Below are positions 17,526-26,882 of a stretch of 64,000 nucleotides of DNA, one piece after another (within the stretch, counting starts at the first letter, position 1; each line of letters opens with the position of its first letter). The notes under the pieces are model-generated. The model worked only from the letters and a program-made list of their open reading frames with translations, searched no databases and was not told where the DNA came from. The position numbers and the translations under genes are program-made. Source of the stretch: an uncultured Pelagibacteraceae bacterium (GTDB lineage Bacteria; Pseudomonadota; Alphaproteobacteria; Pelagibacterales; Pelagibacteraceae); the NCBI GenBank assembly GCA_902618695.1, contig CACNCB010000002.1, forward strand, positions 40,644 through 104,643. The letters run 5' to 3'.

Positions 17526-18073
17526 TATATTGTTTGCTGTTTCATTAATTCTTCTATTTGTTTGATCATTATTTTTGGTGATCTCATAGCAGGATAAATT
17601 TCTTGCGCTTGCTCATAACTTCTTATTGCTTTTTCATAATTCTTGAGCTGAATATTTACTAAACCCTGCCCTGCTAAAGCTCCAAAGTGTCTTTGTTCTA
17701 ATGCTAATACTTGATCTATATCTTTTTGAGATTTTTCAAATTCTCCTAGCATATAAAGCACAGTTGCTCTTTTATTCCAAGCTTCAGCCCAACTTTGATC
17801 TATATTAATAACCTCAGTAAAAATATCTTTTGCTTTTATATAGTTTTGATCTCTCACAAATTGAGAGCCCTCCTCTAGTCTTGCAGTAAGTTTTTCATCT
17901 GTTGGATGAGTGCTCCACAAGGCCCAAATTTCTTGTTCAATTATAAAAGCTACTTTTGATTTATTTGCTTTTAACTCATTAAACAATTGGTTCAGTCTAA
18001 TATCCCTCTCATTTGCTAAAGAGTTAAGTTGTGACAATAAATAAACCAAAATTACTAAGAATAACTTCTTCAT
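17525..18073 (-). CDS. Secreted/periplasmic TPR protein
   Basis: 182 residues with an N-terminal signal peptide (hydrophobic residues 4-17, ending ...SLANE). At least three tetratricopeptide-like helix pairs follow from about residue 70: YIKAKDIFTEVI..., EAWNKRATVLYMLGEFEKS and ALAGQGLVNIQLKNYEKAI. TPRs mediate protein contacts; the partner is unknown. It overlaps the downstream SRAP gene by one base, though the two proteins would work in different compartments. Confidence 0.82.
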   Translation of the reverse strand: MKKLFLVILVYLLSQLNSLANERDIRLNQLFNELKANKSKVAFIIEQEIWALWSTHPTDEKLTARLEEGSQFVRDQNYIKAKDIFTEVINIDQSWAEAWNKRATVLYMLGEFEKSQKDIDQVLALEQRHFGALAGQGLVNIQLKNYEKAIRSYEQAQEIYPAMRSPKIMIKQIEELMKQQTI

Positions 18074-18113
18074 ATTTAAATATTATCAAATATTAGAATT
18101 AGAGTCTTCGGTC

Positions 18114-18569
18114 TTAAGTGTCTTTGTTGTTATTTTTACAACTATAAAAAGAAATATCTTTTTCTTTTTCCTCTTGTTTTATGTTGGTTGTGATTTCGTG
18201 AATAAGTTCGCCTGTTTTTCTAGTATAGACTGCAGACTCAGAATAATTCCTCTCTTTATCAAAGGCTTGAATTAAAAATATATCCTTATTCGAAATTTTA
18301 ACCTCTAAATCAATTTTATTAAAAAATTCTGATAAATTTTTAACATTTAGAATGTCTGGTGTTTTTGACTCAATTATTAACTTATCAATATCTTTTCTTT
18401 GAATTTGATCTTTTGTGAAAGATACAAAATTATAGTCTGGATTTTTTAAAATTACTTTTTCAAATTTACAATTTAAGTTCAAATCAGAATTTAGAGTAAT
18501 ATTTGTATTTTGAGCTTGAGCAAAACTAAAGCAACAAAATAAGGTAAATATTGATAAAAATATTTTCAT
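18114..18569 (-). CDS. Periplasmic protein of unknown function
   Basis: 151 residues. Signal peptide with the hydrophobic stretch FLSIFTLFCCFSFAQAQ, cleavage probably after AQA. The mature part is polar and beta-rich in appearance (for example AFDKERNYSESAVYTRKTGEL) with cysteines near the N-terminal (NLNCKF) and C-terminal (FYSCKN) ends that could form a disulfide. No family recognised. It abuts the esterase gene upstream with no gap (stop at 18570). Confidence 0.7.
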   Translation of the reverse strand: MKIFLSIFTLFCCFSFAQAQNTNITLNSDLNLNCKFEKVILKNPDYNFVSFTKDQIQRKDIDKLIIESKTPDILNVKNLSEFFNKIDLEVKISNKDIFLIQAFDKERNYSESAVYTRKTGELIHEITTNIKQEEKEKDISFYSCKNNNKDT

Positions 18570-19181
18570 TTAATTAATAATATTAATAATACTTTTTTTT
18601 ATTGTTTCACTTACTTTAATTGTTCCATCTTTGTTGGGATGTATACCGTCTTGTTGATTCAAACTTGGATTAAGTGCCACACCTTCAAGAAGAAATGGTA
18701 TTAATGCTAAATTATACTTTTTTGATAACTTTGGATAAATAGCATCAAACTCTTTTTTATATTGTTCCCCATGAGTATCTGGCGCCACCATTCCAGCTAA
18801 AATAATTTTAATCTTTTTATTCAGAGCAACTTTAATTATTTGTTCTAAATTTCTCTCTGTTTCTTCTGGTTGGATTCCTCTAAGCATATCATTAGCACCT
18901 AATCCTAAGATAATTAAATCAATACCTGGCTCTGATAAACTCCAATCAGCTCTATTCAATCCACCTGATGATGTACTTCCAGAAACACTTCCATTAATGA
19001 CTTTAATATTTAACCCAGCTTGCTTAAGATTGTTTTCTAAAACTATTGATAAATGATGTTCTTTAGGTAATCCATATCCAGCCATTAAACTATCACCAAA
19101 TAAAACTACCTTTTCTATTGCACTTGCTTTTATGTGCACTAGAAAAAGTATCAAAATTTTAATAAATATAGCTTTATTCAT
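18570..19181 (-). CDS. Periplasmic SGNH/GDSL lysophospholipase or arylesterase (TesA-like)
   Basis: 203 residues from the ATG at 19181, which gives a normal signal peptide (ILILFLVHIKASA); a longer frame exists upstream but would overlap the divergent ABC gene. SGNH blocks are clear: S31 in FGDSLMAGYG, GLGANDMLRG, and D/H in QDGIHPNKDG. TesA-type enzymes hydrolyse thioesters and lysolipids. It is divergent from a YbbA/YbbP-like ABC pair, the same arrangement as tesA-ybbA-ybbP in enterobacteria. Confidence 0.88.
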   Translation of the reverse strand: MNKAIFIKILILFLVHIKASAIEKVVLFGDSLMAGYGLPKEHHLSIVLENNLKQAGLNIKVINGSVSGSTSSGGLNRADWSLSEPGIDLIILGLGANDMLRGIQPEETERNLEQIIKVALNKKIKIILAGMVAPDTHGEQYKKEFDAIYPKLSKKYNLALIPFLLEGVALNPSLNQQDGIHPNKDGTIKVSETIKKSIINIIN

Positions 19182-19845
19182 GCGTACTCTTCTTAAATTA
19201 AAAAAAATAAATCTCAAATACCAAACTGGTAAAGATAATATCAGTGTTTTGAAGAATATTGATTTAAATATTAAAAAAAAAGAAACTGTTTCAGTAGTTG
19301 GAGAAAGTGGGTCAGGGAAAACAAGTTTAATAATGTTGATTGGAGGCTTAGAAAAACCAACCTCTGGTAAAATAATTTTTAATGATCAAGAAATAACAGG
19401 TCTTAGCGAAGATGAGGTGTCTGAGATAAGAAAGAAAAATATTGGAATAATTTTTCAGTCATTTTATTTAATTCCTAATTATACAGCGGTTGAAAATGTT
19501 GCTTTAACGCTTGAACTAAATAATTTTAAAAATCCAGAAAAAGAAGCAAGAATTTTATTAGATCGATTTGGTTTGAAACATCGTTTTAATAATTTACCAA
19601 GTCAATTATCAGGTGGTGAGCAACAAAGAGTTGCTATCGCTAGGGCAATTGCAATGAAGCCTGAATTAATCTTAGCAGATGAACCAACGGGGAACTTAGA
19701 TACTGAAAATTCCATTATGATTACAAATATTTTATTTAAATACGTCAAAGAAGAAGGTTCCTCTTTAATCATGGTAACTCATGACCCTAAACTTGCTGAC
19801 AAAGCTAAAAGAAAAATAAAAATTAAAGATGGAAAAATTAAATAA
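19180..19845 (+). CDS. ABC transporter ATPase, LolD/YbbA-like
   Basis: 221 residues from the ATG at 19180. Walker A GESGSGKTS, signature LSGGEQQRVAIARA, Walker B LILADEPTGNLD and the H-loop MVTHDPKLA are intact; the sequence belongs to the MacB/LolD/FtsE class. With the following permease it would form a mechanotransmission-type complex rather than a classic importer. Its start codon shares CATG with the divergent esterase. It overlaps the permease gene by 17 bases. Confidence 0.92.
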   Translation: MRTLLKLKKINLKYQTGKDNISVLKNIDLNIKKKETVSVVGESGSGKTSLIMLIGGLEKPTSGKIIFNDQEITGLSEDEVSEIRKKNIGIIFQSFYLIPNYTAVENVALTLELNNFKNPEKEARILLDRFGLKHRFNNLPSQLSGGEQQRVAIARAIAMKPELILADEPTGNLDTENSIMITNILFKYVKEEGSSLIMVTHDPKLADKAKRKIKIKDGKIK

Positions 19846-22363
19846 TACTTCAGATTTTAGTTTGATTTTTAAATATGCTTTAAAAGACTTAAGCAGAAAT
19901 TATCATAAAATTTCTAGTATCATTGTTACACTATTTATAAGTCTTTTTATCTTAAGTGCCATTTTCACAATTGAAGATAGTCTTAAAAAAGAACTTAATG
20001 ATAATGCCAAAGCACTTTTAGGTGGAGATTTAGAGATTGATTACAATCGTAATCAGGGAAATTTAGATCTAGTTAACCAAGTAAATGATTTTGCAACTGT
20101 TTCTCAAATGATTGAGTTCAGTACTATGCTTTCAACTACTGGCAGAGAAAAAAATAAATCATTATTTACTAGAATTAAAACTGTGGATGAAAAATATCCT
20201 TTATATGGAAATGTTGTTTATGAACCAATGGGTGCTTATGAGAGAATGCAAAGAGAACCTAATACAATCCTGATCAATGAAAGTTTATCAAAAACCCTAA
20301 ATATTAAAATTAACGAAATAGTAAAGGTTCAAGATCAAAATTTTTCAGTAATTGGAATTATTAAGTCAGTACCAGATGTAAGTGGATTTGTTGCATTTGG
20401 CGATTGGGCTTTAGCAGGAAAACAAACTTTAGAAATTTTAAAGCTTAATGGAATTGGAAGTTTTTTAAACTATGAATATAAAGTAAAGTTTAATAAAAAT
20501 GATAAGCCAGAGGAAATTGAACAACGAATTGAGGAAATCTTTAAAGACGATCAAAAAGTTAAACTTAGATATCCTGAAAATTCTGCAAGTGGAATAAAAA
20601 GAATTATTAATAATTTTTCTCAATTTTTATCCCTTGTATCTATCAGTGCAATGTTGATAGCGGGTATTGGAATAGCAAATACTCTGCTTTCTTTTATTAA
20701 TCAAAACAACATGTCGATAGCTGTACGAAAAGCAGTTGGCTTTTATTCGGGTAATATTAAAAAACTATATTATCTGCAGTTATTTATACTTTTATTTATC
20801 ATTACTGTTGTTGCTTATGGATCGAGTTTTTTAATTGTACCAATAGCAGATAAATATTTATCTGATGGATTAGGATTGAACGTTTATCCAGTGTTTTCAT
20901 TGCTGAATTTTTTAATAATATTTTTAGTAGGATTATTGGTGTTGGTAATTTTTTCTATTCCAACAATTAGTTCTATTGATCAAGTTAAAGCGTCTAATTT
21001 GTTTAGAAACGTATTCCAAAACCTTCAATTTATTTATTCTAAGAGATCAGTTGTTCTAAGCTTTGTTTTGTTATCTATCTTAATTTTGTTATTCACGATT
21101 GGATCTGAACAACCTTCTTATAGTTTGGGTTACTTTGCTGCTTTTTTTGTGTGTTTAATTGTATTTTTCTTACTTTCAAAATTAATTATTTTTTTCCTAA
21201 AAAGATTTAAATCTAGTTCAATAATTTCTTTAAAAGTTTCAATTAAAAATATTACCCAAACAAAAAGTATAACTCCTATTACAGTTATGTCTCTTGGCTT
21301 AGGGGTTACTTTGTTATTGACATTAGCTTTAGTTGGTACAAATTTTCAAAGAGAAATTGCGAAATCTATTCCTGATATTGCGCCTGATTATTTTTTTGTC
21401 GGTATTCAAAAAGGTGAAAAAGAGAAATTTGAAAAAGGTATTTTAAATATGGATCCAAATGCATCTATCGAAATTGTGCCAATGGTATCCTCTGGAATTG
21501 TAAAAATTAATGGTGTAGATCCTAACACCTATATTAAACCAGATAATGATAGTTACTGGGTAATTGGTAGCGAACGAAGATCTTCATGGGTGGAAAATAT
21601 ACCTGAAGATAATCTAATTTTAGAGGGTAAATGGTGGGATTTATCAAACCCAGATCAACTTCAAATATCTCTAGATGCAAAAGTTGCTGAAGATTTTAAC
21701 ATTCAGTTAGGTGATATTTTTACTTTAAACGTTTATGGACGAGAAATTGAAGGAGAGGTCGTAAATTTTAGAGAAGTAGATTATCGAGATTTAAGCATCA
21801 ATTTTGCAATGTTATTTAATCCTCAATTTGCAAAAAACATACCTCATGAATATTTAGCTACTGCAAAATTTAATTCAAATAAATTTGATGAAACTGAAAT
21901 GCTTGAAATCATGCCGAGCTTATCAATGATAAAAATTGCAGATTATTTATCTAAAGTTACAGCTGTTTTAAATAAAGTATTTATTGCAGTTACTTTAATT
22001 TCAGCAGTTACTATTGTTATAGGTTTAATCGTAATTTCGAGCGCAATTATGGTTCAAGGAAAAGTTAAAGAATATCAAAATTTAGTCTTTAAAATTTTAG
22101 GTTTTTCAAAAAAACAAATTATTTTTTCATCGCTAATTGAGTTCATTATTATTTTTAAATCTGTAATTTTAATTGCAATATTTTTTGCAGTGGTTGGTTC
22201 AAAATTTATTATGGAAAATATTTTTGAGCTAGTGTGGATGTTTGACTTTAAAATTTTAATTTATTTAGGATTTTCAATAGGCTTTGTTACTTTAATTTTA
22301 ATATTACTAACAAACTTAAAATATCTAAATCCTAAAGTTTATCCTCTAATTAGAAATCAATAA
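19829..22363 (+). CDS. ABC transporter permease, FtsX/MacB (YbbP-like)
   Basis: 844 residues. The N-terminal helix (about 27-47) leads to a periplasmic MacB-PCD-like domain; three helices of a FtsX domain follow at about 265-385, two more helices at 400-445, a second periplasmic part, and a last FtsX domain (about 710-840). This duplicated layout is that of YbbP. Together with the ATPase and the divergent TesA-like enzyme it may move or extract lipids at the inner membrane; the substrate is unknown. It ends flush with the decayed carbonic anhydrase gene on the other strand. Confidence 0.9.
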   Translation: MEKLNNTSDFSLIFKYALKDLSRNYHKISSIIVTLFISLFILSAIFTIEDSLKKELNDNAKALLGGDLEIDYNRNQGNLDLVNQVNDFATVSQMIEFSTMLSTTGREKNKSLFTRIKTVDEKYPLYGNVVYEPMGAYERMQREPNTILINESLSKTLNIKINEIVKVQDQNFSVIGIIKSVPDVSGFVAFGDWALAGKQTLEILKLNGIGSFLNYEYKVKFNKNDKPEEIEQRIEEIFKDDQKVKLRYPENSASGIKRIINNFSQFLSLVSISAMLIAGIGIANTLLSFINQNNMSIAVRKAVGFYSGNIKKLYYLQLFILLFIITVVAYGSSFLIVPIADKYLSDGLGLNVYPVFSLLNFLIIFLVGLLVLVIFSIPTISSIDQVKASNLFRNVFQNLQFIYSKRSVVLSFVLLSILILLFTIGSEQPSYSLGYFAAFFVCLIVFFLLSKLIIFFLKRFKSSSIISLKVSIKNITQTKSITPITVMSLGLGVTLLLTLALVGTNFQREIAKSIPDIAPDYFFVGIQKGEKEKFEKGILNMDPNASIEIVPMVSSGIVKINGVDPNTYIKPDNDSYWVIGSERRSSWVENIPEDNLILEGKWWDLSNPDQLQISLDAKVAEDFNIQLGDIFTLNVYGREIEGEVVNFREVDYRDLSINFAMLFNPQFAKNIPHEYLATAKFNSNKFDETEMLEIMPSLSMIKIADYLSKVTAVLNKVFIAVTLISAVTIVIGLIVISSAIMVQGKVKEYQNLVFKILGFSKKQIIFSSLIEFIIIFKSVILIAIFFAVVGSKFIMENIFELVWMFDFKILIYLGFSIGFVTLILILLTNLKYLNPKVYPLIRNQ

Positions 22364-22779
22364 TTAGAATTTAGTAATTTTACTATTCAAAGAAATAAAA
22401 TTTAATTCTACTTTCAATTTTGGAAATCTTTTTTTTATTTGTTTTTTAATTTTATAGAAAGACTCTTTATGAATTTTTTTTTCATTCACCAGGCTAAATT
22501 TTTTTTTTCCATTTGCAATTTTGGCAGCACCACAATCTTTATGATTAATGACAATTAATTTTTCTATTTTATGCAATTGAATAGAAGTTCCTAAATTATC
22601 ATAAAACGTTTTATGCCATTGCTTAAATTTATTATGTGTTACACCAACAGCTGCACCTGTAATTGTGAATGCACTATATTTTCATGTTAATTTTTTTTCT
22701 TTAAATGATTATAAACTAAATGTTGAAATCTTGGATCCATACAAGATAATACCATTGCTTTAAATTTTGATTTCTTCAA
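22364..22779 (-). pseudogene. Decayed beta-carbonic-anhydrase-like gene (frameshift plus stop)
   Basis: Reading leftward from TTG at 22779, the frame gives LKKSKFKAMVLSCMDPRF, the zinc-site start (C-x-D-x-R) of beta-carbonic anhydrases, but ends in TAA after an A8 run (about 22698-22705). The family sequence resumes in another frame after an in-frame TGA: YSAFTITGAAVGV, then VINHKDCGAAK, the second zinc ligand segment, continuing to 22364. Two separate lesions make sequencing error less likely than true decay. The remaining open frame covers only the last 70 codons. The start would overlap the SOUL stop. Confidence 0.8.
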
Positions 22780-23342
22780 TTTAATTCTACTTTAAACATA
22801 GCCTCGTTTCTTCTATTCATTGGAAGAGTAAATGGGCTATCATAGGTTGCTCTTATAGGTGGGCTTATAATTGATATGTTATTTTTTTGTAACTCTTTTT
22901 CTAAAATTTCTTTATGCTTAAGAAAGTTTCCATCTGATGCTCGACCAGAATACCTCAGCACCGCGTAGTATCCTCCTTCAATATTAACTAATTTAACATC
23001 TTCCCTGCTTGGATTTGGAACATTTTCTAAGTTAAGTTTAGATGGTAAATAAAATTGCATACTCATATTTCCATTTTTCTCAACTTGCGTAACTGGAGTT
23101 GTCATTTTAATTTTCTCCTGAATATCATTTCTACCTGAAATGTAATTAAATAATTTTCTAAAATTACTTTCTGTTCCAGATGTGGTGGTTTCCACCGCTA
23201 AACGATCGGAATATTTTCTAATCTCATAAACTTCATTTTTAGAGACAACTTCATAATTTACTTCTTCGTAAGCCATAACTGTAGGATAAGATAAAATAAA
23301 TAAAGTACAAAATACCACAAAATAATGTTTAATAATTTTCAT
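22776..23342 (-). CDS. SOUL-family haem-binding-like protein, exported
   Basis: 188 residues with a signal peptide (ending ...VMAYEE). The start of the mature part, VNYEVVSKNEVYEIRKYSD, and the blocks KIKMTTPVTQV, MQFYLPSKLNLENVP and YYAVLRYSGRA match SOUL/HBP22 proteins. Homologues bind tetrapyrroles or hydrophobic ligands; exact role unknown. Two bases separate it from the upstream gene on the same strand. Confidence 0.9.
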   Translation of the reverse strand: MKIIKHYFVVFCTLFILSYPTVMAYEEVNYEVVSKNEVYEIRKYSDRLAVETTTSGTESNFRKLFNYISGRNDIQEKIKMTTPVTQVEKNGNMSMQFYLPSKLNLENVPNPSREDVKLVNIEGGYYAVLRYSGRASDGNFLKHKEILEKELQKNNISIISPPIRATYDSPFTLPMNRRNEAMFKVELN

Positions 23343-23344
23343 TG

Positions 23345-23899
23345 TTACATAACTTTATATTCAAAATTTTGTGTAGTTTCATTAATTTGGATTAATTTAG
23401 CACCATTTCTCTCATGAAAATTAGTTGCCATTTCTGTTAGAGGTGAAAGGGTTACTAATCTATTTAAGTGATTAGATTTTTTTATATTTTTAAACACCTC
23501 TTTTACAATTAATTTTCCCCCACCTTTTTTTTTGGACCACACAGTATAAGCAACAGCTATTTGACCACCCGATTGATCTCTCATAGCTGTTTGTAAAAAT
23601 GCGTCGGTGCTTAATTTTTCTAACTCTTCAACACTTTTTGGAATTTCATTTGTATAAGCAAAACACATTACAGCATGAATTTCTCCTTGATATTCAACAC
23701 CAAAAATTTTTCTTCCATATCCTGTTCTGAACTTATTATCCAATTCTGGTCTAACAGGATCCTCTTCGGGATTACATTCTTTAAGCTCAACAAGTTTTGC
23801 ACCTTTAACCCACCCAAAAAAATTATCAATATTTTTAGTTAAAACTTGTCTATTTTTTCTTAATCTTGCTTTAATTCTTGGGTTAAATTTTTTTTTCAT
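23345..23899 (-). CDS. Possible GNAT-fold protein, function unknown
   Basis: 184 residues, basic at the N-terminus (KKKFNPRIKARLRKNRQ). The middle, IFGVEYQGEIHAVMCFAYTN, and the end, MATNFHERNGAKLIQI, look like the beta-strand and C-terminal strand of an acetyltransferase fold (xFYxxxGAxxx), but the acetyl-CoA loop is not clear; KKGGGKLIVKEVFK may be it. No named family recognised. It precedes the SOUL gene by 2 bases. Confidence 0.65.
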   Translation of the reverse strand: MKKKFNPRIKARLRKNRQVLTKNIDNFFGWVKGAKLVELKECNPEEDPVRPELDNKFRTGYGRKIFGVEYQGEIHAVMCFAYTNEIPKSVEELEKLSTDAFLQTAMRDQSGGQIAVAYTVWSKKKGGGKLIVKEVFKNIKKSNHLNRLVTLSPLTEMATNFHERNGAKLIQINETTQNFEYKVM

Positions 23900-23950
23900 T
23901 TTAATAATAATTATTTAACATTTATTTTAAAGTTTTGATGCGTTATTAAA

Positions 23951-24697
23951 TCATACCAGATAATCATACAAAAGCTTCGCACTAGTAACAAAAATTAAAG
24001 CATATAAAATATTATAAAATAATTTTTCTTTAATAATTTTAAGTAATTGATATCCAATTAATATTCCCAATAATGCAACTGGAAACAATGTTGCTGACTG
24101 TTTAAAAGATTCAAAGTTTGTCATAGATAAACTAATGTACAATGGAAGTTTAATTAAATTTACGAAAGTAAAAAAAAATATTCTTGTACCTACATAAACT
24201 TCTTTTTTCATTCTAAGCGGAAGTAAATATAGGCTAGTCGGAGTTCCTCCTGCGTGTACACAAAAACTTGTAAATCCTGCCACGACTGAACAAGTACCAC
24301 CTTTAAAAAAGTTTTTTTCTGATTTTTTTTCCTTATTTTTTTTAAAAAAAAAGTAGTGGCCTGCAAACAAGAAGCCCATAACTCCAATAATGAATTTTAG
24401 TAATTCCTCTGAAAGATATGAAAAAGTAAATGATCCAATAAATATCCCAATAGCTGCAAATGGAACCATTAATTTTAAAGTTCCTAAGTCAAATTCTTTT
24501 CTATATTTATAAACAGCGATAAAATCTGAAAATATTAATATTGGTAAAATGATTCCTAAAGCTTGGTTTAATGGCATCACTATCGTCATTAATGGTACAG
24601 AAATTAAAGTCATTGAGCCACCAAGACCTGATTTTGCAATTCCGTATAAAATAATGGCAGGAACAATAGTCAAGAAAAATAAGAAGTTTATTTCCAT
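23951..24697 (-). CDS. TauE/SafE-family membrane transporter
   Basis: 248 residues with about eight hydrophobic segments. AKSGLGGSMTLISVPLM near the N-terminus and the duplicated FCVHAGGTPTSLYLLP motif are diagnostic for TauE/SafE (DUF81) proteins, which export sulfite, sulfoacetate or related anions or take up organosulfur compounds. In a genome with APS reductase this could handle sulfite, but that link is inference. The start overlaps the upstream acetyltransferase-like gene by 10 bases. Confidence 0.92.
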   Translation of the reverse strand: MEINFLFFLTIVPAIILYGIAKSGLGGSMTLISVPLMTIVMPLNQALGIILPILIFSDFIAVYKYRKEFDLGTLKLMVPFAAIGIFIGSFTFSYLSEELLKFIIGVMGFLFAGHYFFFKKNKEKKSEKNFFKGGTCSVVAGFTSFCVHAGGTPTSLYLLPLRMKKEVYVGTRIFFFTFVNLIKLPLYISLSMTNFESFKQSATLFPVALLGILIGYQLLKIIKEKLFYNILYALIFVTSAKLLYDYLV

Positions 24698-24957
24698 CTA
24701 TTTAACGATTTTAATAATTTTGATCCTAAAGGACTAAGTGGTTCTTGAAGTATTATTTCTTTTCCAGTTTTTTCTTTTACTAATACTAATAATTTAGTTG
24801 CCAAACCTTGTTTTCTAAAAATTGGATTAACAAAAATATACTCTACCTCGCCTCTCTCATTAAATCTAACAAAGCCTAAGGTTGTATTTTCATTTTTAAA
24901 GGTAAAAACTCCTTCCGTTTCCTTTATTTCAAAATTTGAAACATCAAGAATGTTCAT
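24688..24957 (-). CDS. Minimal GNAT acetyltransferase-like protein
   Basis: 89 residues. Contains the GNAT core EVEYIFVNPIFRKQGLATKL, with R-K-Q-G-L-A as the acetyl-CoA pyrophosphate loop, followed by a short helix and ILQEPLSPLGSKLLKSL. Such half-size acetyltransferases (YjdJ-like) are known; the substrate is unknown. Overlaps the TauE gene by 10 bases. Confidence 0.75.
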   Translation of the reverse strand: MNILDVSNFEIKETEGVFTFKNENTTLGFVRFNERGEVEYIFVNPIFRKQGLATKLLVLVKEKTGKEIILQEPLSPLGSKLLKSLNRWK

Positions 24958-24963
24958 AAATTC

Positions 24964-25128
24964 CTAGTAATTAAGGAGTAAAAGAATCACCGCTATCGCA
25001 GCAATTACGGAGCTAACGACAATGTAATTAAGCTTAATTTTAAATTTTTTTTCTACAAATTCGGTAATTTTTTCCCAGAACAAAAAAATCAAAAAAATAA
25101 TAATAGCTGGAAGAATATATTTAATCAT
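24964..25128 (-). CDS. 54-residue membrane protein
   Basis: ATG at 25128 to TAG at 24964-24966. Starts MIKYILPAIIIFLIFLFWEK, with one hydrophobic helix at 4-18, a charged stretch EKITEFVEKKFKIK and a second helix at about 35-52. No family recognised. It lies 3 bases after the stop of the ABC-2 permease on the same strand and fills the space to the next gene exactly, which supports it being translated. Confidence 0.6.
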   Translation of the reverse strand: MIKYILPAIIIFLIFLFWEKITEFVEKKFKIKLNYIVVSSVIAAIAVILLLLNY

Positions 25129-25131
25129 TAT

Positions 25132-25899
25132 TTATGCTTTTATATTATAACCTTTTTTGAGAAGACTTGTTACTACCACTATACAAATAATCAAAAAACT
25201 TAACATTAAACCAACACTTATCCATATATTAAAATCTGATACTCCATAAAATGAAAATCTAAGTCCATTAATCAGATATACTACCGGATTAAAATATGTA
25301 ACTATTTGCCAAAATTCAGGAAGCATATCTAAAGAATATAAGCTTCCACCTAAAAAAACCATTGGAGTTATAACAAGTGTAGGTATGATTGACATTTGTT
25401 CGAAATTAGAACTTATCAATCCAATTAAAAAACCAAATAATGCAAAAGTAAATGAAACTAATATTAAAAGAAAAATCATTAATATTGGAAATTGTACTTC
25501 AACTTCAACAAAAAAAGTTGAAGTAATAAATATCATACAACCTACAATTAAAGTTTTAGTTGCTCCTGCACCAACAAATGCAAGAACTATTTCTAGAGTT
25601 GAAATTGGTGCAGCTAAAATTTCATATATTGTTCCATTAAATTTAGGGAAAAAAATACCAAAAGATGTGTTACTTATTGATTGGGTTAATAATGTAAGCA
25701 TCAACAAACCAGGAACGATGTATGATCCATAACTAATGCCATCAATATTTTCAACATATCCTCCAATTACTGAGCCAAAAACTATGAAATATAAAGAGGT
25801 AGATAAAACTGGCGATAATAAAGATTGCATCAATGTTCTTCTAAATCTATCCATCTCATGAAGATAAATTGCTTTAAAAGCGTAATAATTAAATTTCAT
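25132..25899 (-). CDS. ABC-2 type exporter permease (YadH-like)
   Basis: 255 residues, six hydrophobic segments. ALLS-type core segments are visible: [19 protein letters not shown] near 24-42, [14 protein letters not shown], and [16 protein letters not shown] with [13 protein letters not shown], the ABC-2 signature near the C-terminus. With the upstream ATPase (11-base overlap) it would export a drug, lipid or polysaccharide precursor. Confidence 0.9.
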   Translation of the reverse strand: MKFNYYAFKAIYLHEMDRFRRTLMQSLLSPVLSTSLYFIVFGSVIGGYVENIDGISYGSYIVPGLLMLTLLTQSISNTSFGIFFPKFNGTIYEILAAPISTLEIVLAFVGAGATKTLIVGCMIFITSTFFVEVEVQFPILMIFLLILVSFTFALFGFLIGLISSNFEQMSIIPTLVITPMVFLGGSLYSLDMLPEFWQIVTYFNPVVYLINGLRFSFYGVSDFNIWISVGLMLSFLIICIVVVTSLLKKGYNIKA

Positions 25900-26824
25900 T
25901 ATTTTCCTTTACTAAATTCACAAAAATCTTTTCTAGTGTACTCTGCTCTGTTTTTAGATCCCTCAGTTTAAATCCTGCATCTTTTAAATCTTGGAGCAAA
26001 TTTGTAATACCTGTTTGTTTTGCTTGAACATTATAAGTATAATCAATTGACATTTTATCTTTTCCAATCTCAAGATTATATGTTACTAAACTACTTGGTA
26101 TTTCTTTAACCTCTTCCTGTAAGTCTACTGTAAGTTTTTTATGACCCATTTTCTTTAATAATTCTTTTGTTTCATCAACAACTATTATTTCTCCTTGATT
26201 GATTACTCCAACTCTATCCGCAATAGCCTCAGCCTCTTCTATGTAGTGTGTGGTTAAAATTATTGTAACACCAGTTTTTCTTAAACTCTCAACAACTTTC
26301 CACATGTCTTGTCTTAACTCAACATCTACACCAGCTGTTGGTTCATCTAAAAACAAAATAGTTGGTTCATGAGATAATGCTTTTGCAATCAAAACCCTTC
26401 TTTTCATTCCTCCAGACAATTGTCTAAGTCTTAAATCTTTTTTATCCCATAAACTTAAATCTTTTAAAACTTTCTCAATATGTTTTGCGTTAGGTCTCTT
26501 TCCGTACAAACCTCTAGAATAAGAAACGTTATTAAATACGGTTTCAAATTGTTCCAGAGTAAGCTCTTGTGGAACTAAACCAATTTTTGACCTTGTTTCT
26601 CTATAATCAGCAATTATATCAAATTCATCTACTTTAACCTGTCCAGAAGATGGTCTTACTATTCCACAGATAATACTTATTAGAGTTGTTTTTCCTGCGC
26701 CATTTGGTCCAAGCATTGCAAAAATTTCACCCTTTTTAATATTAAGATTTATGTTTTTTAATGCTTCAAAACCATTGTCATATACTTTTGAAAGGTTTTT
26801 TATGGCAATTTGATCGCTAGACAT
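25889..26824 (-). CDS. ABC exporter ATPase (YadG-like)
   Basis: 311 residues. Walker [10 protein letters not shown], signature [14 protein letters not shown], Walker [13 protein letters not shown] and H-loop [10 protein letters not shown] are all present. The about 90-residue C-terminal extension is normal for ABC-2 export ATPases (CcmA/YadG type). Pairs with the overlapping permease. 58 bases separate it from the divergent thioredoxin-like gene. Confidence 0.93.
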   Translation of the reverse strand: MSSDQIAIKNLSKVYDNGFEALKNINLNIKKGEIFAMLGPNGAGKTTLISIICGIVRPSSGQVKVDEFDIIADYRETRSKIGLVPQELTLEQFETVFNNVSYSRGLYGKRPNAKHIEKVLKDLSLWDKKDLRLRQLSGGMKRRVLIAKALSHEPTILFLDEPTAGVDVELRQDMWKVVESLRKTGVTIILTTHYIEEAEAIADRVGVINQGEIIVVDETKELLKKMGHKKLTVDLQEEVKEIPSSLVTYNLEIGKDKMSIDYTYNVQAKQTGITNLLQDLKDAGFKLRDLKTEQSTLEKIFVNLVKENNEI

Positions 26825-26882
26825 TTGATAACCATATATAGAGACAATTTATTTTATTACAATAAATTAAAATTTACGCTAA

